Shown here one piece after another: positions 33,757 to 46,783 of a stretch of DNA of 64,000 nt. The notes under the pieces were generated by a model. That model was given only the letters and a program-made list of their open reading frames with translations. It did not search any database and was not told the origin of the DNA. The position numbers and the translations under genes were made by a program. Origin of the DNA: Polia nebulosa (Eukaryota > Arthropoda > Insecta > Lepidoptera > Noctuidae); contig OX589594.1 of the NCBI GenBank assembly GCA_951329385.1, positions 24,692,901 through 24,756,900 of the forward strand, in the 5' to 3' direction. Within the stretch, counting starts at the first letter, position 1, and each line of letters begins with the position of its first letter.

Positions 33757-33900
33757 GAAACATCGTGAGGAAACCGTTCTAGAACCAAAAATTCTAAGAT
33801 ATGTGACATCTACCAACCTGCACTGGGCCCACGTGTTTGATTACGGCCCATTCCCTCTCACAGAGAGGAGGCCGTGTCCCAGTAGTGGGAACATAATGCT
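33757..33900 (+). repeat. tRNA-SINE 3' body
   Basis: GAACCAAAAATTCTAAGATA, TGTGACATCTACCAACCTGC, CCTCTCACAGAGAGGAGGCC, CCAGTAGTGGGAACA; head absent. Confidence 0.65.
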
Positions 33901-35546
33901 GGTTACCTATACTTGTGCTATAACAGCTGACATTAGCCCGATACTGGCTAGAAAAAAAAAAACAAAATGATCGCATCAAATTTAATTTTTATACAATTCA
34001 CGCCAGTCGGGGGCTTTACCTGTTGATTCAGCTAGAAACGTGGCGTCATTACGTGATCTGCATGAAAGGACACCGGGGACCGAATATGTTGAAACTAACA
34101 TAAATAATCGTATTCAATATTACTAAATTTTCACTCTTAATGTGAAATGAATGATGGACGTAACGAAACGAATGTTAATTAAACCAATATTTGTTTATTT
34201 TTAAAGATAAGCTTACATTTTGTGTTATTACTTTTTCCAATAATTCCTTTTTTTTATTCAATTAACCAAATGTAACTAAGCGCGGAGCTATTTTTAACAC
34301 CATTCGATATTTATTAGCGATCAATGCTAAAACGCTCGACATGCACTTATTATCGTAATTATTAATATTGTTTTTAACAGTAACTTAAAAATGATAACGC
34401 CCAGGCCTTGTTCATGTTAATCGAATTACAATAAAAATATGTAGTAACAAATAAACCACTTATTAAGAAGGAAACCATAAAAATCACAAAGTCATTTAAT
34501 TTAATTATTTTTTTTATTTTGCATGCGTTGGTGTTGTATAAAAAAAGAATGTCTTTGTACAAACATCTGGAAAGTTACAACTTCCCATTACAACAGAGAA
34601 AACTTAAAAATAATACCTTCCTACTCTTTGATTCCTCACTAACTATTTACTTAATTATCAGGCTACACTTAATATCGGATCATTCACGAAATGGGTTTTT
34701 AATAATAGGACAAGTAAATGAAAAGCCCTCGATAATATTGAAGAAAAGCTCAAACTTTTACCGAACAACGCTTAAATTCTTCGAGAAACTTGTTTAAAAG
34801 TGCTTACAACCGTTACTTTAATAATACGAGTTAATTGTAATTGATAACGTATTCGATTCTATATTGTAATCGTAACATGAATCGAGACGATTCGGCGCCC
34901 GTAATTTCACCCATTACAAGAGCTCACAAATTTATAATTTGCGTGTCGCGATATGGTATTTATACGATTCTATTTCTTATGTCATTGACACAAAGAGTGG
35001 TTATTGGAAATTTTATGAATTTAATGACAGTATGTTTCAATACATGATACACCTAATCACTCGAAATCTTTAATTAAGAATAATGTAGCGTTGAATGTGA
35101 AATGTTTAGAATAGAGGCCCGATTCGATTATTATTAGCTATGACGAATTTTTCATTGCGGTGCCGTATTGGGATTTGTGTTTGCTGAATTGAAGCACTTG
35201 TAGTTCAGGTAATCTCTTTAAATTAAAAGGCGAATGTAAAACTGAACATAACGTTTTTTTTTATTAAGAGCCTGTGCTGTCTTACTGCCAGCAGGTCTCC
35301 CTTCCTTCCTTCCATGATCCCCGGTCTTCTGCAATTTTGGGCGTCCTTTGAGAAGGAGTCCAGCTCCTCCCACAATCTCTTTCTTGTATTATAAATATTA
35401 TAATAGTATTAATAAAATTGATCAATTGATATATTCGACCTTTCCACTACCTATAGGGAATAATACTTCTTCAATAAAACATGTAACGTCGTCCTCATAT
35501 CCTTTCTTCAAAACATAAAAATTAATATTAATTAGTATTAGATATA

Positions 35547-35695
35547 CTAGCGACCCGTCCCTGCTCCGCAACCTTTCTCGTTTATTGCTCTTTCTATTAG
35601 TAAAAACCGCATTAAAATCCGTTGCGTAGTTTAGGAGGAATTGGCGAAGACACAGACAGACGCGGAAAGTGACTTTGATCTATACTATGTAGAGA
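35547..35695 (-). mobile_element. Non-autonomous Helitron, second family
   Basis: On the minus strand it starts TCTCTACATAGTATAGATCA and ends in CTAG (plus-strand CTAGCGACCCGTCCCTGCTC). The plus-strand flanks are A (35546) and T (35696), as expected. A short hairpin-capable GCGACCCG...GC segment lies next to CTAG. The 37538 copy belongs to the same family. Confidence 0.75.
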
Positions 35696-36268
35696 TTATG
35701 AGCCTGTTGTCTCCTAGGGTAAAGGCATCAAAACATAATTATTACTTACCTACATATTAACCTAAATATTATAAGTAGTCGTTTGACCAATAGCCATTAG
35801 CCACACTTAGTGGCTAAAATACTTGAAATTATATGAATACTCTGGAGCCAAATATAACAGCCCTATTTTTCAATGTTCTTTTCAATTTGCATATGGCTGG
35901 CATGAGAGCTCCACATTAACAGTCTAGCAAACGCAAATCTGATATTAAAGGATCATTTTCAGTAGGAAACGATTACCCCCCAAGGTACTTTGATAAGCAA
36001 AATTTGGTAAGCAATGAAATAAATAGCTGTTGAATAAATCAAGATGGGAATAAGTTTGGTCAAAATTAGGTTGTGATTCGGTGGTAATCTTTGTGGAATC
36101 TAGCTTTAAATTGAGGCAGAATTAATTTAAATGGCGCACCATGTAATGCTGAATGTAAGAGAGAAATATTACTATTTTATTCTTAACTAGCTTCTAGTAC
36201 CTATATCCCCCAATTTAAATGATGGTCAATGTGCTAAAGTGATCCATTCACACTTTCGCATTTATTAT

Positions 36269-36735
36269 TTAGGGCCGATTTCACCAATTCTAAACGCCCA
36301 GTTTTCGACGTTTAAGCTCGCTTAAACGCTGTCATAAAGCTTAATAGTTTGTTTGTTTGTTTTCTTATCTCAGGAACTACTGGATCGAATTGAAAAATTA
36401 TTTTTGTGTTGAATAGTCCATTTATCGAGGAAGGCTATAGGCTATATAACATCACGCTGCAACCAATAGGAGCGAAGCATCAATGAAAAATGTGGCAAAA
36501 ACGGGAAAAAAATCCTTTTGAGAGCTTCAGTTGCGTGTGCTGCGTAAACGGTTAAAGTTACGCAAATTATGTGTGACGGAATTGTGCTCCTTTTAAAGTT
36601 GTAAAAAAAGCCGCGACAGAATATGTCTATCTTTTAAGGTAAACTCACTATAATCTTTTTTATCGTTTTTATTTTTTACGCTAAGCTTAGATCAGTAAAA
36701 CTTAGTTTATAGAGTGAATGGTGAATCGGCCCTTA
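36269..36735. mobile_element. PIF/Harbinger-like MITE with TTA duplication
   Basis: Inverted ends GGGCCGATTTCACCAATTC and GAATGGTGAATCGGCCC, flanked by TTA on both sides (36269-36271, 36733-36735). A 3-bp TWA duplication and GGGCC ends fit PIF/Harbinger elements. Right after the left end there are TTTAAGCTCGCTTAAACGC inverted words. The interior (about 36345-36660) includes CAGGAACTACTGGATCGAAT, which resembles a Helitron interior, so it may hold a nested or captured segment. No ORF. Confidence 0.7.
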
Positions 36736-37165
36736 GTAGGATAATAGATTTTGTCATTATGTTTTGTTCGGTGTGTAACTAGCACAAACTTGAGCTGTCG
36801 GTATTTCAAATTAACGAAGGTATCTATATTGTAAAATGCACAATAATTAATTTGAAAATGACTTTATGATAGAAGCACAGCTGAGCTTGAAAGCCCAGCT
36901 TAGAAGATCTTCAGAATTTTTCTATCTCTGCCTAACCCTTTGGGGAAACAGGTAATTATGTTTAGAATAGAATAGAATAAAACTTAATTGTACACCAAAA
37001 CCATAACACAACTCTTAGTTCAACGTTTAGTGATCTCAAACAAACTATTCCTTATTGGTTTTAAGAAAATCCTCTCTCTTATAGTCCAAACTTAGCATTG
37101 TAACATCGGTGTATTTCTGTAGATGTCAATCTAACTTAGCTATCTCTCGCTTACCGTTACCTAGC

Positions 37166-37512
37166 TGACTAAATACAGCATGTTTGGGATGTCAATCGAA
37201 GTCTTCGGACAAACACAACACCGATTTATTAGGTTGATAAAGTGGGATATGTTCAGGAAAGTATTTAGGCATTAAGCATTTTTGATACAGCAGTTTGAGA
37301 TACAACTAATACGTGATGTTCTGATATAAAGTAAACTTCTTAACTCAAGTAACTATATAACTAAATACAGCATGTACATCGAAGTCTGCGGATAAATACA
37401 ACACCGATTTATTAGGCTGATAAAGTGGGATATGTTTACGTTTTAAAATCGACATAAAGCATTTTTGATTCAGCAGTTTACAGTAGATTTTGATACAGCT
37501 GATACGTGATGT
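37166..37512 (+). repeat. Tandem duplication of a ~184-bp unit
   Basis: Two head-to-tail units, each with CTAAATACAGCATGT, ATCGAAGTCT, ACAACACCGATTTATTAGG, TGATAAAGTGGGATATGTT, AAGCATTTTTGAT and ATACGTGATGTT in the same order, beginning at about 37166 and 37350. The repeated segment is not part of any family I see elsewhere. The second unit ends close to a Helitron. Confidence 0.8.
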
Positions 37513-37537
37513 TTTGATGTAAATTAAACTTTTAGTT

Positions 37538-37707
37538 AGTAACGCCCCGGCTTCTCACGGGCGTAAATTATAGGTATACAAAAACCTTGCTCGTTTATCG
37601 TTCTATATGTGAGTGAAAACAACATCGAAATCGGTAGTGTGGCTTAGAAGTAGTTAGCGGCAAACAGACAGACGCGGAAAGCGATTTTGTTTTATACTAT
37701 GTAGAGA
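37538..37707 (-). mobile_element. Degraded Helitron, second family
   Basis: The right side, ATACTATGTAGAGA followed by T, and CAAACAGACAGACGCGGAAA match the 35547 copy. The CTAG end is decayed (TTAGTAACGCCCCGGCTTCT). Confidence 0.65.
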
Positions 37708-40107
37708 TAGTTAAAAAACTTTTGTTACCCATACAATTTTTGGAAAAACTCTCCCATGTTGCAAACTCGAACACAAATAATTTAAACCTGACTGCAAGAA
37801 CGTATGATGTTCAATGAAGGTAGCATAATAACAAAGTATTACACAATATTGTAAAGCTTAATGAAAGTTTAAAAAAATATATATGTACGTGAACTAAGTG
37901 TGGTCGATTGGAAACAATTCCAATTTTTACAACACCAGTCAACCGTCCCGATGCGTTTCCACATCAATATTTTTAAAGAACTTTTCAAATAAAATTAATT
38001 GCATCGATATGAGAGTGGCATCTGAAAATGCTCTCATTGTTTCTTGCGAAAGAGTGATTCATCTTATCTTTAAATTACTGTTGAGTAAAGAGTTATTATT
38101 CCATGATAAAACCCGAAGTTCCGTTGACTCTTCAAGGGCTGACATGCGTGTAATACGTAAGCAAGTAACTACTGCAAGATAATAACAGCAAATTACCGTG
38201 TCGTGTGACGAAGTATAAAGCATATTACATTTAGGAAAAGGCCACTGTCAACCATAAAACTAACAGTGATAACGACTCCACGAAAGCCAGCCTATTACTT
38301 TGTAGAAAGCAGCAAGTAAAACACTTAATCGCCATAACAAATTTTGTTAAAAGAAAAAGCAAAAATACATACACGTAACTCAGGTCATACAGACATACGT
38401 AGAGACACGCAAACTTTAATTGCTTCTAATTAATTTATTACATGTATTAAACAATTAAGCGTGCGGTATCTTGATGTATTGTTATCGAATTCAGGACGCC
38501 ATAGTAACGAATGACTCTTTGCCCAATTGACTTATCTTTGTAGCCTAATTAATGGGTTTGCTCATCACGCGATGTGCTCTAATTGGACGTCGAAAACAGA
38601 CGTCATTTCGTTATTACTTTTCCATTTTATAAAAAGGATATGTGTGATGGCTGATAGCATGTCGATTGGCGAGATCAATATGATAATTTGAACAATACAC
38701 TATTGGTAGAGTAACTGAAACGAAAAACATGTCCTCTAAATATGTCTTTTTCAATTTGTTCATTTACTTTACGTGGGACCCCTCAGAAAACAACGACGTA
38801 TTAAGACATGAGTAGCCGAAAGATATTTTCTGCAATTGGTTCTGGAAGACTCGAACATAGTTTAACCACGAATAACTTTATATTAGACTTGATATGGTAA
38901 AAAGCCATCGCTAAATCTTTAGTGGAAACGGCGAAAAAAAGTAGCGGTCATTTTTAGCATCTCTTACTTCAGATAGTTTTCAATATCATATCTAGAAAGC
39001 TAAAGAAGAATTTGTATACACTCGTGTGTTTACAAATTCTTTTAGAAAAACTAACTTGTAACAATCATATTTGGCAGCCATTATTATTTCCTTGATATAT
39101 CAACTTCGATAGGCATAGAGCGGTATACAAAGGAAAACAATCACAACATCGGATATGAATTATATTACATTAACTAGCTCCCCTAAAAATCACCCCATAA
39201 ACTTATTACGTACGGTAATAAGATTGCCGGAACAACACTATGTTCTCGTACATAACAAAACGAAATTAGAAATCGTCTGAGTTACGAACACCGGTAAATG
39301 GTGAAACGATTGCCAATTTACCAACCCTACCCTGTCTTAATTGACGCAGACTACTCCTTAAACTAACGGGGGTAGATAGCGAAAGTAATTTGTCATCGGT
39401 TAGCTAAGCATGGTGGGGGGGGGGCGCACTCGCGGGCCAACCTCCGCGGAGGTAGCACGTCTCCACACTAATGACATCCCGCATAATTAGGAACCGCCAC
39501 CATCTACTAATTACATAAATTGCCCACTAAACTTGGCTATAATTTTGCTTCGCGTTTAAACGGGGTAACTGCTTGAGAGTTGGTACGGACTGGTTTAAAT
39601 TATTACAATGTGTTATACAGATTTGCAAACATATGTATAGGCAATCCAGTTTTGTTTGATATCGGACTGGTTGCACGCAAGTAGTGCTCTGAATTTAGTA
39701 AATCCTAAAGTGTATTATGTGGTAGCGACAATGGGTAAAGCTACCTGCAGTATTGAAAGTACACTACGGCCGGAACTTAGATACCCGATTCCGACTTGCG
39801 AGAATTCACCGCAATGATTACACTCGATTGACTCTGATTCCCTTGCGGGGGTTGTGGGGTAGACATTTATTAAGTAGATAGTGCTTTTCGACAAAGGAAA
39901 GCTAACGGTACGAGACACATCCGACGGTTTTAAGCGCACTGCTTAATATTTTTTACAATACCATTTAAATTAAGGTACCTAATGAAACAATACTGGACAG
40001 TTGGTTTATTTATTTATTTAATACTTTTTGCACACACAAGTACAAAGGTGGACTTAATGCCTCAGGCAGCTAGCATGTAGGAATTAAATGGAAACCAAAC
40101 GTTTTCA

Positions 40108-40565
40108 TCAAAACTTTTTTACAAAAAAAATAACCGACTTCCAAAAAAAGAAAATACACTAAAAATTAAAGTTATTTATAAATTTTTAGTATATTTTCTT
40201 TTTTGGAAGTCGGTTGTTTTTTTTTGTAAAAAGTTTTTTATTTTTCTATTTTTAGTTGTTATACCCAAGAAGAAAAACTGCAATAACATGGAATGTGGAA
40301 TTTAAACATACTCGTAATTGGAGAAAACCAAAACTACATCTAGGTACTTATACGTATTTGTTCGTTTTCGTTCAGTTTCTCAAAAAGCGCTGAAGTAATT
40401 TCGATAAAATTTATATGGGACCACCTCGGGAATATATGCTTTCGGATAAAAAAGATTTTTGAAAATCGGTCCACAACTGACAGAGAAATCGGCGGACATA
40501 CATAAAAAAAAAACATACATACAGCCGAACATGAACCTCCTCTTTTTTCGAAAGTTGGTTACAAA
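40108..40565 (+). mobile_element. Snap-back repeat (family D)
   Basis: Opening arms ACCGACTTCCAAAAAAAGAA and TTTTTTGGAAGTCGGTTG; body TAACATGGAATGTGGAATTT, CGAAAATCGG-like words; end CCTCTTTTTTCGAAAGTTGG. The central TTTCGGAAGTCGGTG part seen in other copies is deleted. It lies only 150 bp upstream of the POU-specific exon. Confidence 0.7.
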
Positions 40566-40714
40566 TAGGTATAGCTTGCTGATTCGTAACTCCAATCTAT
40601 AGCAGCAGAAAGTTGTGATCAACCTATTCGATCCAGTCGCCTTATGACAATTCTCTCCACCAATAAGCTTAAGTCACTTTACCTGAATCATTACAAAATA
40701 TTTTTGCACAACAG

Positions 40715-40895
40715 ATCAACCAACAATCAGCCAGTCATCTAGCAACGTTGTGGACGGCATCAACTTGGAAGACATCAAGGAGTTTGCCAAGGCTTTTAAA
40801 CTTCGGCGGCTTGGCCTAGGGCTCACTCAGACTCAGGTCGGCCAAGCCCTATCTGTCACCGAAGGCCCCGCTTACAGTCAAAGCGCGATTTGCAG
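40715..40895 (+). CDS. pdm3: pdm3 / POU6F coding exon (POU-specific domain, part 1)
   Basis: Exon between a GCACAACAG acceptor and a GTAAG donor (40896). It supplies residues 226-285 plus two bases of an Arg codon. After a short linker (QPTISQSSSNVVDG) it encodes the first two-thirds of the POU-specific domain: INLEDIKEFAKAFKLRRLGL, GLTQTQVGQALSVTEG, PAYSQSAICR. The LEDIKEFAKAFKLRRL and LTQTQVGQAL helices, together with the SVTEGPAYSQSAICRFE form of helix 3, are class 6 (POU6F1/2, Drosophila pdm3) rather than class 2 or 3, which have GNVFSQTTICRFE-type sequence. The Gln of TQTQVG and the SQSAICRFE helix make the base contacts in POU-specific domains. The split at CR|FEKL is in phase 2 with the next exon. 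Confidence 0.95.
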
Positions 40896-43800
40896 GTAAG
40901 GACTAGCATAATTTCCATGTGTTTTTGTATGATAGACTCCATAGGTTTTGCCTTTACTATACCTACACATTTTTTGCTGGACACGACGTGGTGCACCCAA
41001 GAGACCGTAAATAGATTGTCACTACAAGCAGCATTTAAAAGTCCCGTAACACTTCCAACGTGTAATTAATAAACTGCTAGTAACGGTATCTTGCAAAATG
41101 AATGCGTGTGCCATTTTACAGAATTCATTGAATTTGAACACAACTAAAATAACCTTTGTGTGTAAGGTCCAGCAACGTACTACATAAAGAAAAATCGTTG
41201 TCTTTTTTCATAAATAAATCCATATTTATTTCCACATTGAAGGACATAAAACTTCTTTTCATTAGAAGTTTACGTTATGGCATAAAAAATGTTATAGAAT
41301 ACACGACCACAGCTTAAAAATTAATGTTGCCACTTAATTGTTGTTGTCAATACAGTATCTAATTTGTCAAAGAAGAAGAAAACATATAAAAAACGATCTG
41401 ATGATATCTTACTTGTAACCGAAGGAGATAAAGTCGCACGCTTGTCAAATAATGTGACCGTTTACTGGCAACATCGTGGGGCTGACAAAAAAAGGTTCAA
41501 GAATCGTTTTTATAAATGTCGTCACGCAGGCCGGCGCTCGGTTATCATTCCAACTTTTTAATATCGTTAATTGAAGTGATTTGTAAAACAGCATGACTCC
41601 TTTCATTGCTTACAATTCGTTTAATTAATTACCATTCGGGTGGCTTCCGTTCCGCTCACTGTGTCGTGGCTTACACCATTTTTTACTCAGCTAGGCGCGG
41701 GCGCGTGTTTCCTAATTATTTTTTTTATTATTACGAATTGATTCGTGTCTAACCTACCATGTATTTTAACAGTAACATTCAGCTCTCTTAGGCTATTGGA
41801 ATTGGGAGAACTGTTTGTTGTTCAACATAACTCATTCATGCAAATTTTTATATGCGACTACAGCTTTTAACAAAGAGTACACGAAGCACCAAACCGAATT
41901 TCACGTTCCATTATTTTGTTTGTACCCATCAATATTTTTTAACAATTAATCGCTGAAGTGAACCCATTCACACGTCAAACTAAACCCGAAATGTAAGATT
42001 TCAGACTTTCTTAATTGTTCTACCAACGTCTTGCAATTACATCATATCAGAAATTGTAAGATTTTATTTTAAAATTGCCACAACTATGTACAATTATACA
42101 GGTTTGACGGCCGATCGAAGATAGAAACCATATTTTTTTCTTACGTTACCTTAGACTACGTAAATCGACAAATTAATCACGCTTCAGCACAGCTTTACGC
42201 TCATAATGTTTAATTGAATCAAATCACTCGAAACAACGTTGCCCGTGAACAAATCGAATTTCGATGCAAAACGGAATGCGACCGGCACAAGCCGAAGGAA
42301 ATTTCAATTCCGAGCCACCCCCCGACGACCTCCTTCGTATAATAAAATCATTAATCGTTACTTCTGTTCCAGTTAATTAATTATCTTGCCGTAATTACTT
42401 TTTTCGTGTAATTAAAAAGAGTAGAATTCCCCTGTCTTTGTTCTGTCGTGATTTCATTTCCCATTAATTTTTCTTTCGTCTCCCTCCAATTTGGTGTCGT
42501 GACGTCGCTACATGGTAGTTACCCCTTTCATTATACTGGACTTAATTAATTTGCATTTTAATTAAAACATATTATTATTTTTGAGAAAAGAATTCCATTT
42601 AGTGTTCTTCGTTCCATCTCACTAAAAATTTTTGTTAGAGTTCACAATGAACAAAAGTCAACAAAATTCTTTTTAATCATTTCCACAAACTCAAGACATT
42701 TAGCTACCCAAATTTAATTTAACCAAAGAATCCTACGAAAACATTTCAGAATTGTAAGAGCAATACTTTTTACTCTTCAGCAAAAGTGTTAACATCGAGA
42801 TTCACGTTAAAAAACTTTTATTGAAGCGACAAAATTTTAAAATGGTTCGAAACGTCTACCTTATTGATCTGTTTTGAAAACAATCAGGCGCATGGTCATT
42901 GCCACTTGGAACGATGTCAATAACAAAATATTGAATTAACCATTAACCCGAGTCCGAGTGCATTACAATTTCATATGAAGCACAATGCGTCAGGGCATCT
43001 CGACCAGCATAACATTAATGTTAAATAACTAACACATAACACGTCCTAAGCCCGAATAATTTCGTTATGAAAATTGAATTTCCTTTTTAAATGATATTGA
43101 TCAACAAAGCGTGTTGTAATTTTACTTCAGTGTCTAGCGTAAGACCATGTGACGTTTGTTTAGTGACATCATAGCGTGCGACTTTGTACCCAATCTTTCT
43201 AGATTTGTTGAGATGTAGTGATGTTGCTCCTGCTCACTTCGCCGGAGTACCGTCACCGCCACTGGCTACGACATAATCTAACATAATATTTGTTACCGTC
43301 CCCAGTGCCCTGGCTTCGCAGATGCTAGCAGCTCAGCTGTCTTCACAACAACAAAACATGTATGTGTTTTGTTTTTTATCCCTACACACAATATCTCCAA
43401 ATTTATCTTCATCAATCCTGCATCCATCTGCATGCAGCTTGCATTTACTTTGTAGAAACATTTCAAAATGGAGCTAAGATAATGGAGATAAATTCGTAGA
43501 TACTTAACATACATTAAGTACACGCTTTGGCTCACTTATATCGGCCGAGTCCACACGCAGAATGTCTTTAAATCAAAATGTTTCAACGCTGTTTAATGTA
43601 ATCTTATCTTGATCGGCGATCCGTGCATACCTTTTGAATGTATGCCGTATATAATTATTTGTAATTACCGGTTTTGACGTTCTTTCTTTTCCTTTTCACA
43701 CGTGTACGGTATTTGCATTCGGGTAATTACAGCGAAGGCGCCATACATCATACGGCCGACTTACATTTTGATGTTAAGACAAACGCGCTACACTAATGTG

Positions 43801-44257
43801 CCGGCTACCAAACCATGTCGATTCGACACTATGAGTAATCGCTGTGAGAACTTTATCACTTTTATTATTTGTAACATCTCGATGAGTAATATCTAACTTT
43901 CCATCTAATATAGCATGATGTATTATTTTCATTACTCTTATTTTTATTAATATTCATTTTGCGCAATTCAAAGCCAGGGCATTGGCATACGTTACCTTTC
44001 GTTTCTAACTGAATTCGTTGTTTTATTGTTACCTTGTTCGGTATTAATCAAACTGATTACCTCGGCAGACTAAATTGCCTATTGTTTTTTTTCTTTCTCT
44101 AAAATCGTTAACGCAATGTCAATGTCCTGTGTTTATGCCTCTGTTAATTTGGATCGGGTAAAGAGTTACATCGCGTTCTAAAGGTGCTTCGCGTTAGATT
44201 TTCATTTGACCGGTGCTCGCATAGCAAAGTCTAACATTACATTTATGTTCGATACAG
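40896..44257 (+). other. pdm3: pdm3 intron of 3.4 kb, largely repeat-free
   Basis: No repeat family of the window is recognisable here. There are many TAATTAATTA-type words and two octamers, ATGCAAAT at 41838-41845 and ATTTGCAT at 42549-42556. A short frame at 41364-41561 (SKKKKTYKKRSDDILL start) has no support and is not called. Confidence 0.75.
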
Positions 44258-44341
44258 ATTTGAGAAATTGGATATAACACCAAAAAGTGCGCAGAAAATC
44301 AAACCGGTGCTCGAACGTTGGATGAAGGAAGCTGAAGAGAG
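44258..44341 (+). CDS. pdm3: pdm3 / POU6F coding exon (POU-specific domain, part 2)
   Basis: An 84-bp exon between GATACAG and a GTAAAT donor (44342). Its first base completes Arg 286; it then encodes FEKLDITPKSAQKIKPVLER and WMKEAEE and leaves AG for the next Arg. This is helix 4 of the POU-specific domain. FEKLDITPKSAQKIKPVLERW is the class 6 form; other classes have FEALNLSFKNMCKLKPLL-type sequence here. The exon is too short for naive ORF calling and was found by reading from the phase-2 split of the previous exon. Confidence 0.95.
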
Positions 44342-46783
44342 GTAAATATTTGTTTGAGTGAGTTATGTTCGTGGTTATGTGCTACACCGTGTTCGTGAAA
44401 CATTTGGCCTATAATGCTTAGCAACGTTGTGAACGACATTTCTCAAATCTGGACTAACTAATGCTTTTACGGGCTAGGCTTTATGTTTATTTGGATCCGC
44501 TGTACGATTAACATCTAACACTCACCGTTAGGAAGACCCGAAGTTAGGAATAACTAATTTCTTCTCGCCTATTCCTGAAATCAGTTGTTCCTAAAGTAGG
44601 TGCTCATCGAAGACGGGTTTAACACACACTGGCTATATCATGCATGTTTTAGTTTTAATGGTGCGGTTGTTTAGTTTGAGCGTGTTTTGTTATTTTCTGC
44701 ATTTCGGTATTCTTTTTACGCGTTTTTCTTATCTTTGGTTGTCATATTAGACATCATCATCGCTGTTATGGTTTTCGTTTTAGGTGTATCTCACGTGTGA
44801 TCACAATTCCTAATACATTGTTCTTAATTTCGTCTCGACTTTCTAAAGCACTCTTCTAAATCATCAACATTAGCGTAACTCACCTACGAGTAGATGTTCA
44901 ACAAATCGGTATTGTTGATTATGGTAACTGTCAAAACTATGAACCTTTTCTTAAAACGAAAAACTGGTTATGTTCTCTTAAAATGAAGTCATAAAAACCA
45001 TCGTAATATAACGCTAATCAAATAAAATTCTTCGGATTTTTTTACTTACACAGCCTAGTATGGCAAATCTCTATAGTTAGGTTACCTAAACCCTGTGCCT
45101 AAACTTACGATTGAGGTAAAACTTCAAACTTAAACCAGCCCGAGCATTTCACATAAACTAAAGTCTAAAAGCAAACATCATAATCAAAACGAAGACAACA
45201 CTTAACCAATCAATGAACCCCTTCTTTCCATAACATTTAAAACTAAAAAAACCAGGTGCCACTTAAATCTTCAACAAAGACATAATGACGCCGTAAGATG
45301 TCCCAGCAGGATCCATCGATCGACATTTTGCATCATTAAAATGCATTATCTGAATGCAATGCTACGGTTTAACATTGCAAATGGGTGCATTGAATTTGCA
45401 ATCGGTCCCTCTTGGTGGTAATTTTTAACGACCGCCTCTGTTGGCTACAGTACTTGAATTAATTCCTGTGTAACTTTGGTGATCTCGTTAATTTATTATT
45501 AAGAACTAGGTAGGTACATTTATCATTGTATATAAATCCATCTACTCTCTGTAAATGGAGCTCGGAAGTCTACTGAGCTGTCGAATGAACTAGATGACAG
45601 CCTTCGTCTATTTTTGTAAAGAGGGTAGAGTTTAAAAAGGTAATGGAACAGTTAAAGAATAGAATAGTAAAAGAAAGCCTAATGGAAAGTTTGTGTCACT
45701 TTCCGGGGTATACGAAGGAGTAAATACTCATTTAAAAGCATCTATTTAAACTAGAAGTTTAGCTTCGGATAAAAGCTGGGATAATGATAATATTTTGGAT
45801 AAAGTTAAAACTGATGGCGATAACAGTGCTGGTCCAGCCAGTCTTGGTTTTATGTTACCCAACGTACGACCAACAATTTCTAATACACTAGAGTACTGGG
45901 ATATAAAAGAAAAAATAAGAAAATTCATTTATGTAAGAAATTCAAATGACATTGGCATTATGAAACCAGATCAAGGCGTATTAGCTTATCAGCCGTTTAA
46001 TATTAAAGTTAATATGAACATGAATAAGTTGACTTACTCGATATTGTTTCCATCTATGTACGTATTCGGGATTTCTTTCATAGATGCATAAGGAAGATTC
46101 TTCGGAAAGCTTATTCTAGTTAGAATTTTCTATCTGCAACTCTCTCTCTGCAACCGTATTTGTCTTTCCAGATGTCAAAATTTCTACTTACGATGGATTC
46201 AGCAACTCGAAGCATTTTTATTTCAATTCAACCCTTAACAGGCACTTTTGAATTGCTAAGAATTTGGTCAGTTAATCAGAAAGTTGAAGCTATTCGCACG
46301 TTCCGAAACGTAGAACTCTACAGAACTTAAGGCTCTAGCAAACTGAGGAGAAACCAAAGCGGGATTCTCCCTCAGTCTGTTAGTTCCTTTACTCGCACTA
46401 TGCATTTCCAGGGTTGCTTTTACTACGGAAAATACGTTCACCGAATTTATCGCACTCAAAATTCGATTACCGTATTTTCCTTAGAGGTGCGAATAAGAAT
46501 GTGCTTATAGGGTTTTGGCATCTTTAGATTGTGTTGTAAAAACGTGTTATTTAATTTATTTGTGTAGATAGATTTCTCGTTTTAGCAACACAATCTTAGA
46601 TAAAATGGATGTGAATCACAAAAATAACATAACTAACGCTTGATTTATCACCTTTCTCAGCACTTAGCATATGAACAGGGACACTACATAAAGGACCGGT
46701 CGAATTCAAAGTTCTTACAGCAGCTCACTCAAAATTCTGTCTTAACTGTCTGAAATTAAAGTTTGAAATTGTGGTCATTACAG
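44342..46783 (+). other. pdm3: pdm3 intron of 2.4 kb
   Basis: Phase 2 on both sides. No repeat recognised. It contains a 98-codon plus-strand frame (45795-46091) without similarity that I recognise and without good splice context; left uncalled. Confidence 0.75.

Larger units (their letters stand above)
22975..40714 (+). other. pdm3: pdm3 intron of 17.7 kb
   Basis: Phase 1 on both sides. Repeats listed separately cover parts of 24.4-24.9, 25.8-26.7, 28.1-31.9, 32.8-33.9, 35.5-37.7 and 40.1-40.6 kb. I see no gene and no delimitable repeat in 22975-24360, 24880-25800, 26700-28060, 28210-29220, 31940-32780, 33920-35540, 35700-36265 and 37710-40100. A ~100-bp stretch at 32570-32670 is rich in TAATTA and ATCGATAA words and lies in unique-looking DNA; it is a candidate regulatory site only. 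Confidence 0.8.

Noticed and set aside
35260..35400. Possible structured RNA or exon near GAGCCTGTGCTGTCTTACTG
   Set aside because: GC-richer patch with CTTCCTTCC runs, but no open frame, no paired arms and no second copy. Nothing definite.
41364..41561. 65-codon Lys-rich open frame
   Set aside because: Low-complexity start and no family resemblance; lies in the quiet intron with no splice support.
45795..46091. 98-codon open frame in a pdm3 intron
   Set aside because: No recognised similarity, no splice signals at its ends, AT-rich and low in coding character. Kept as chance; transcript evidence would change this.
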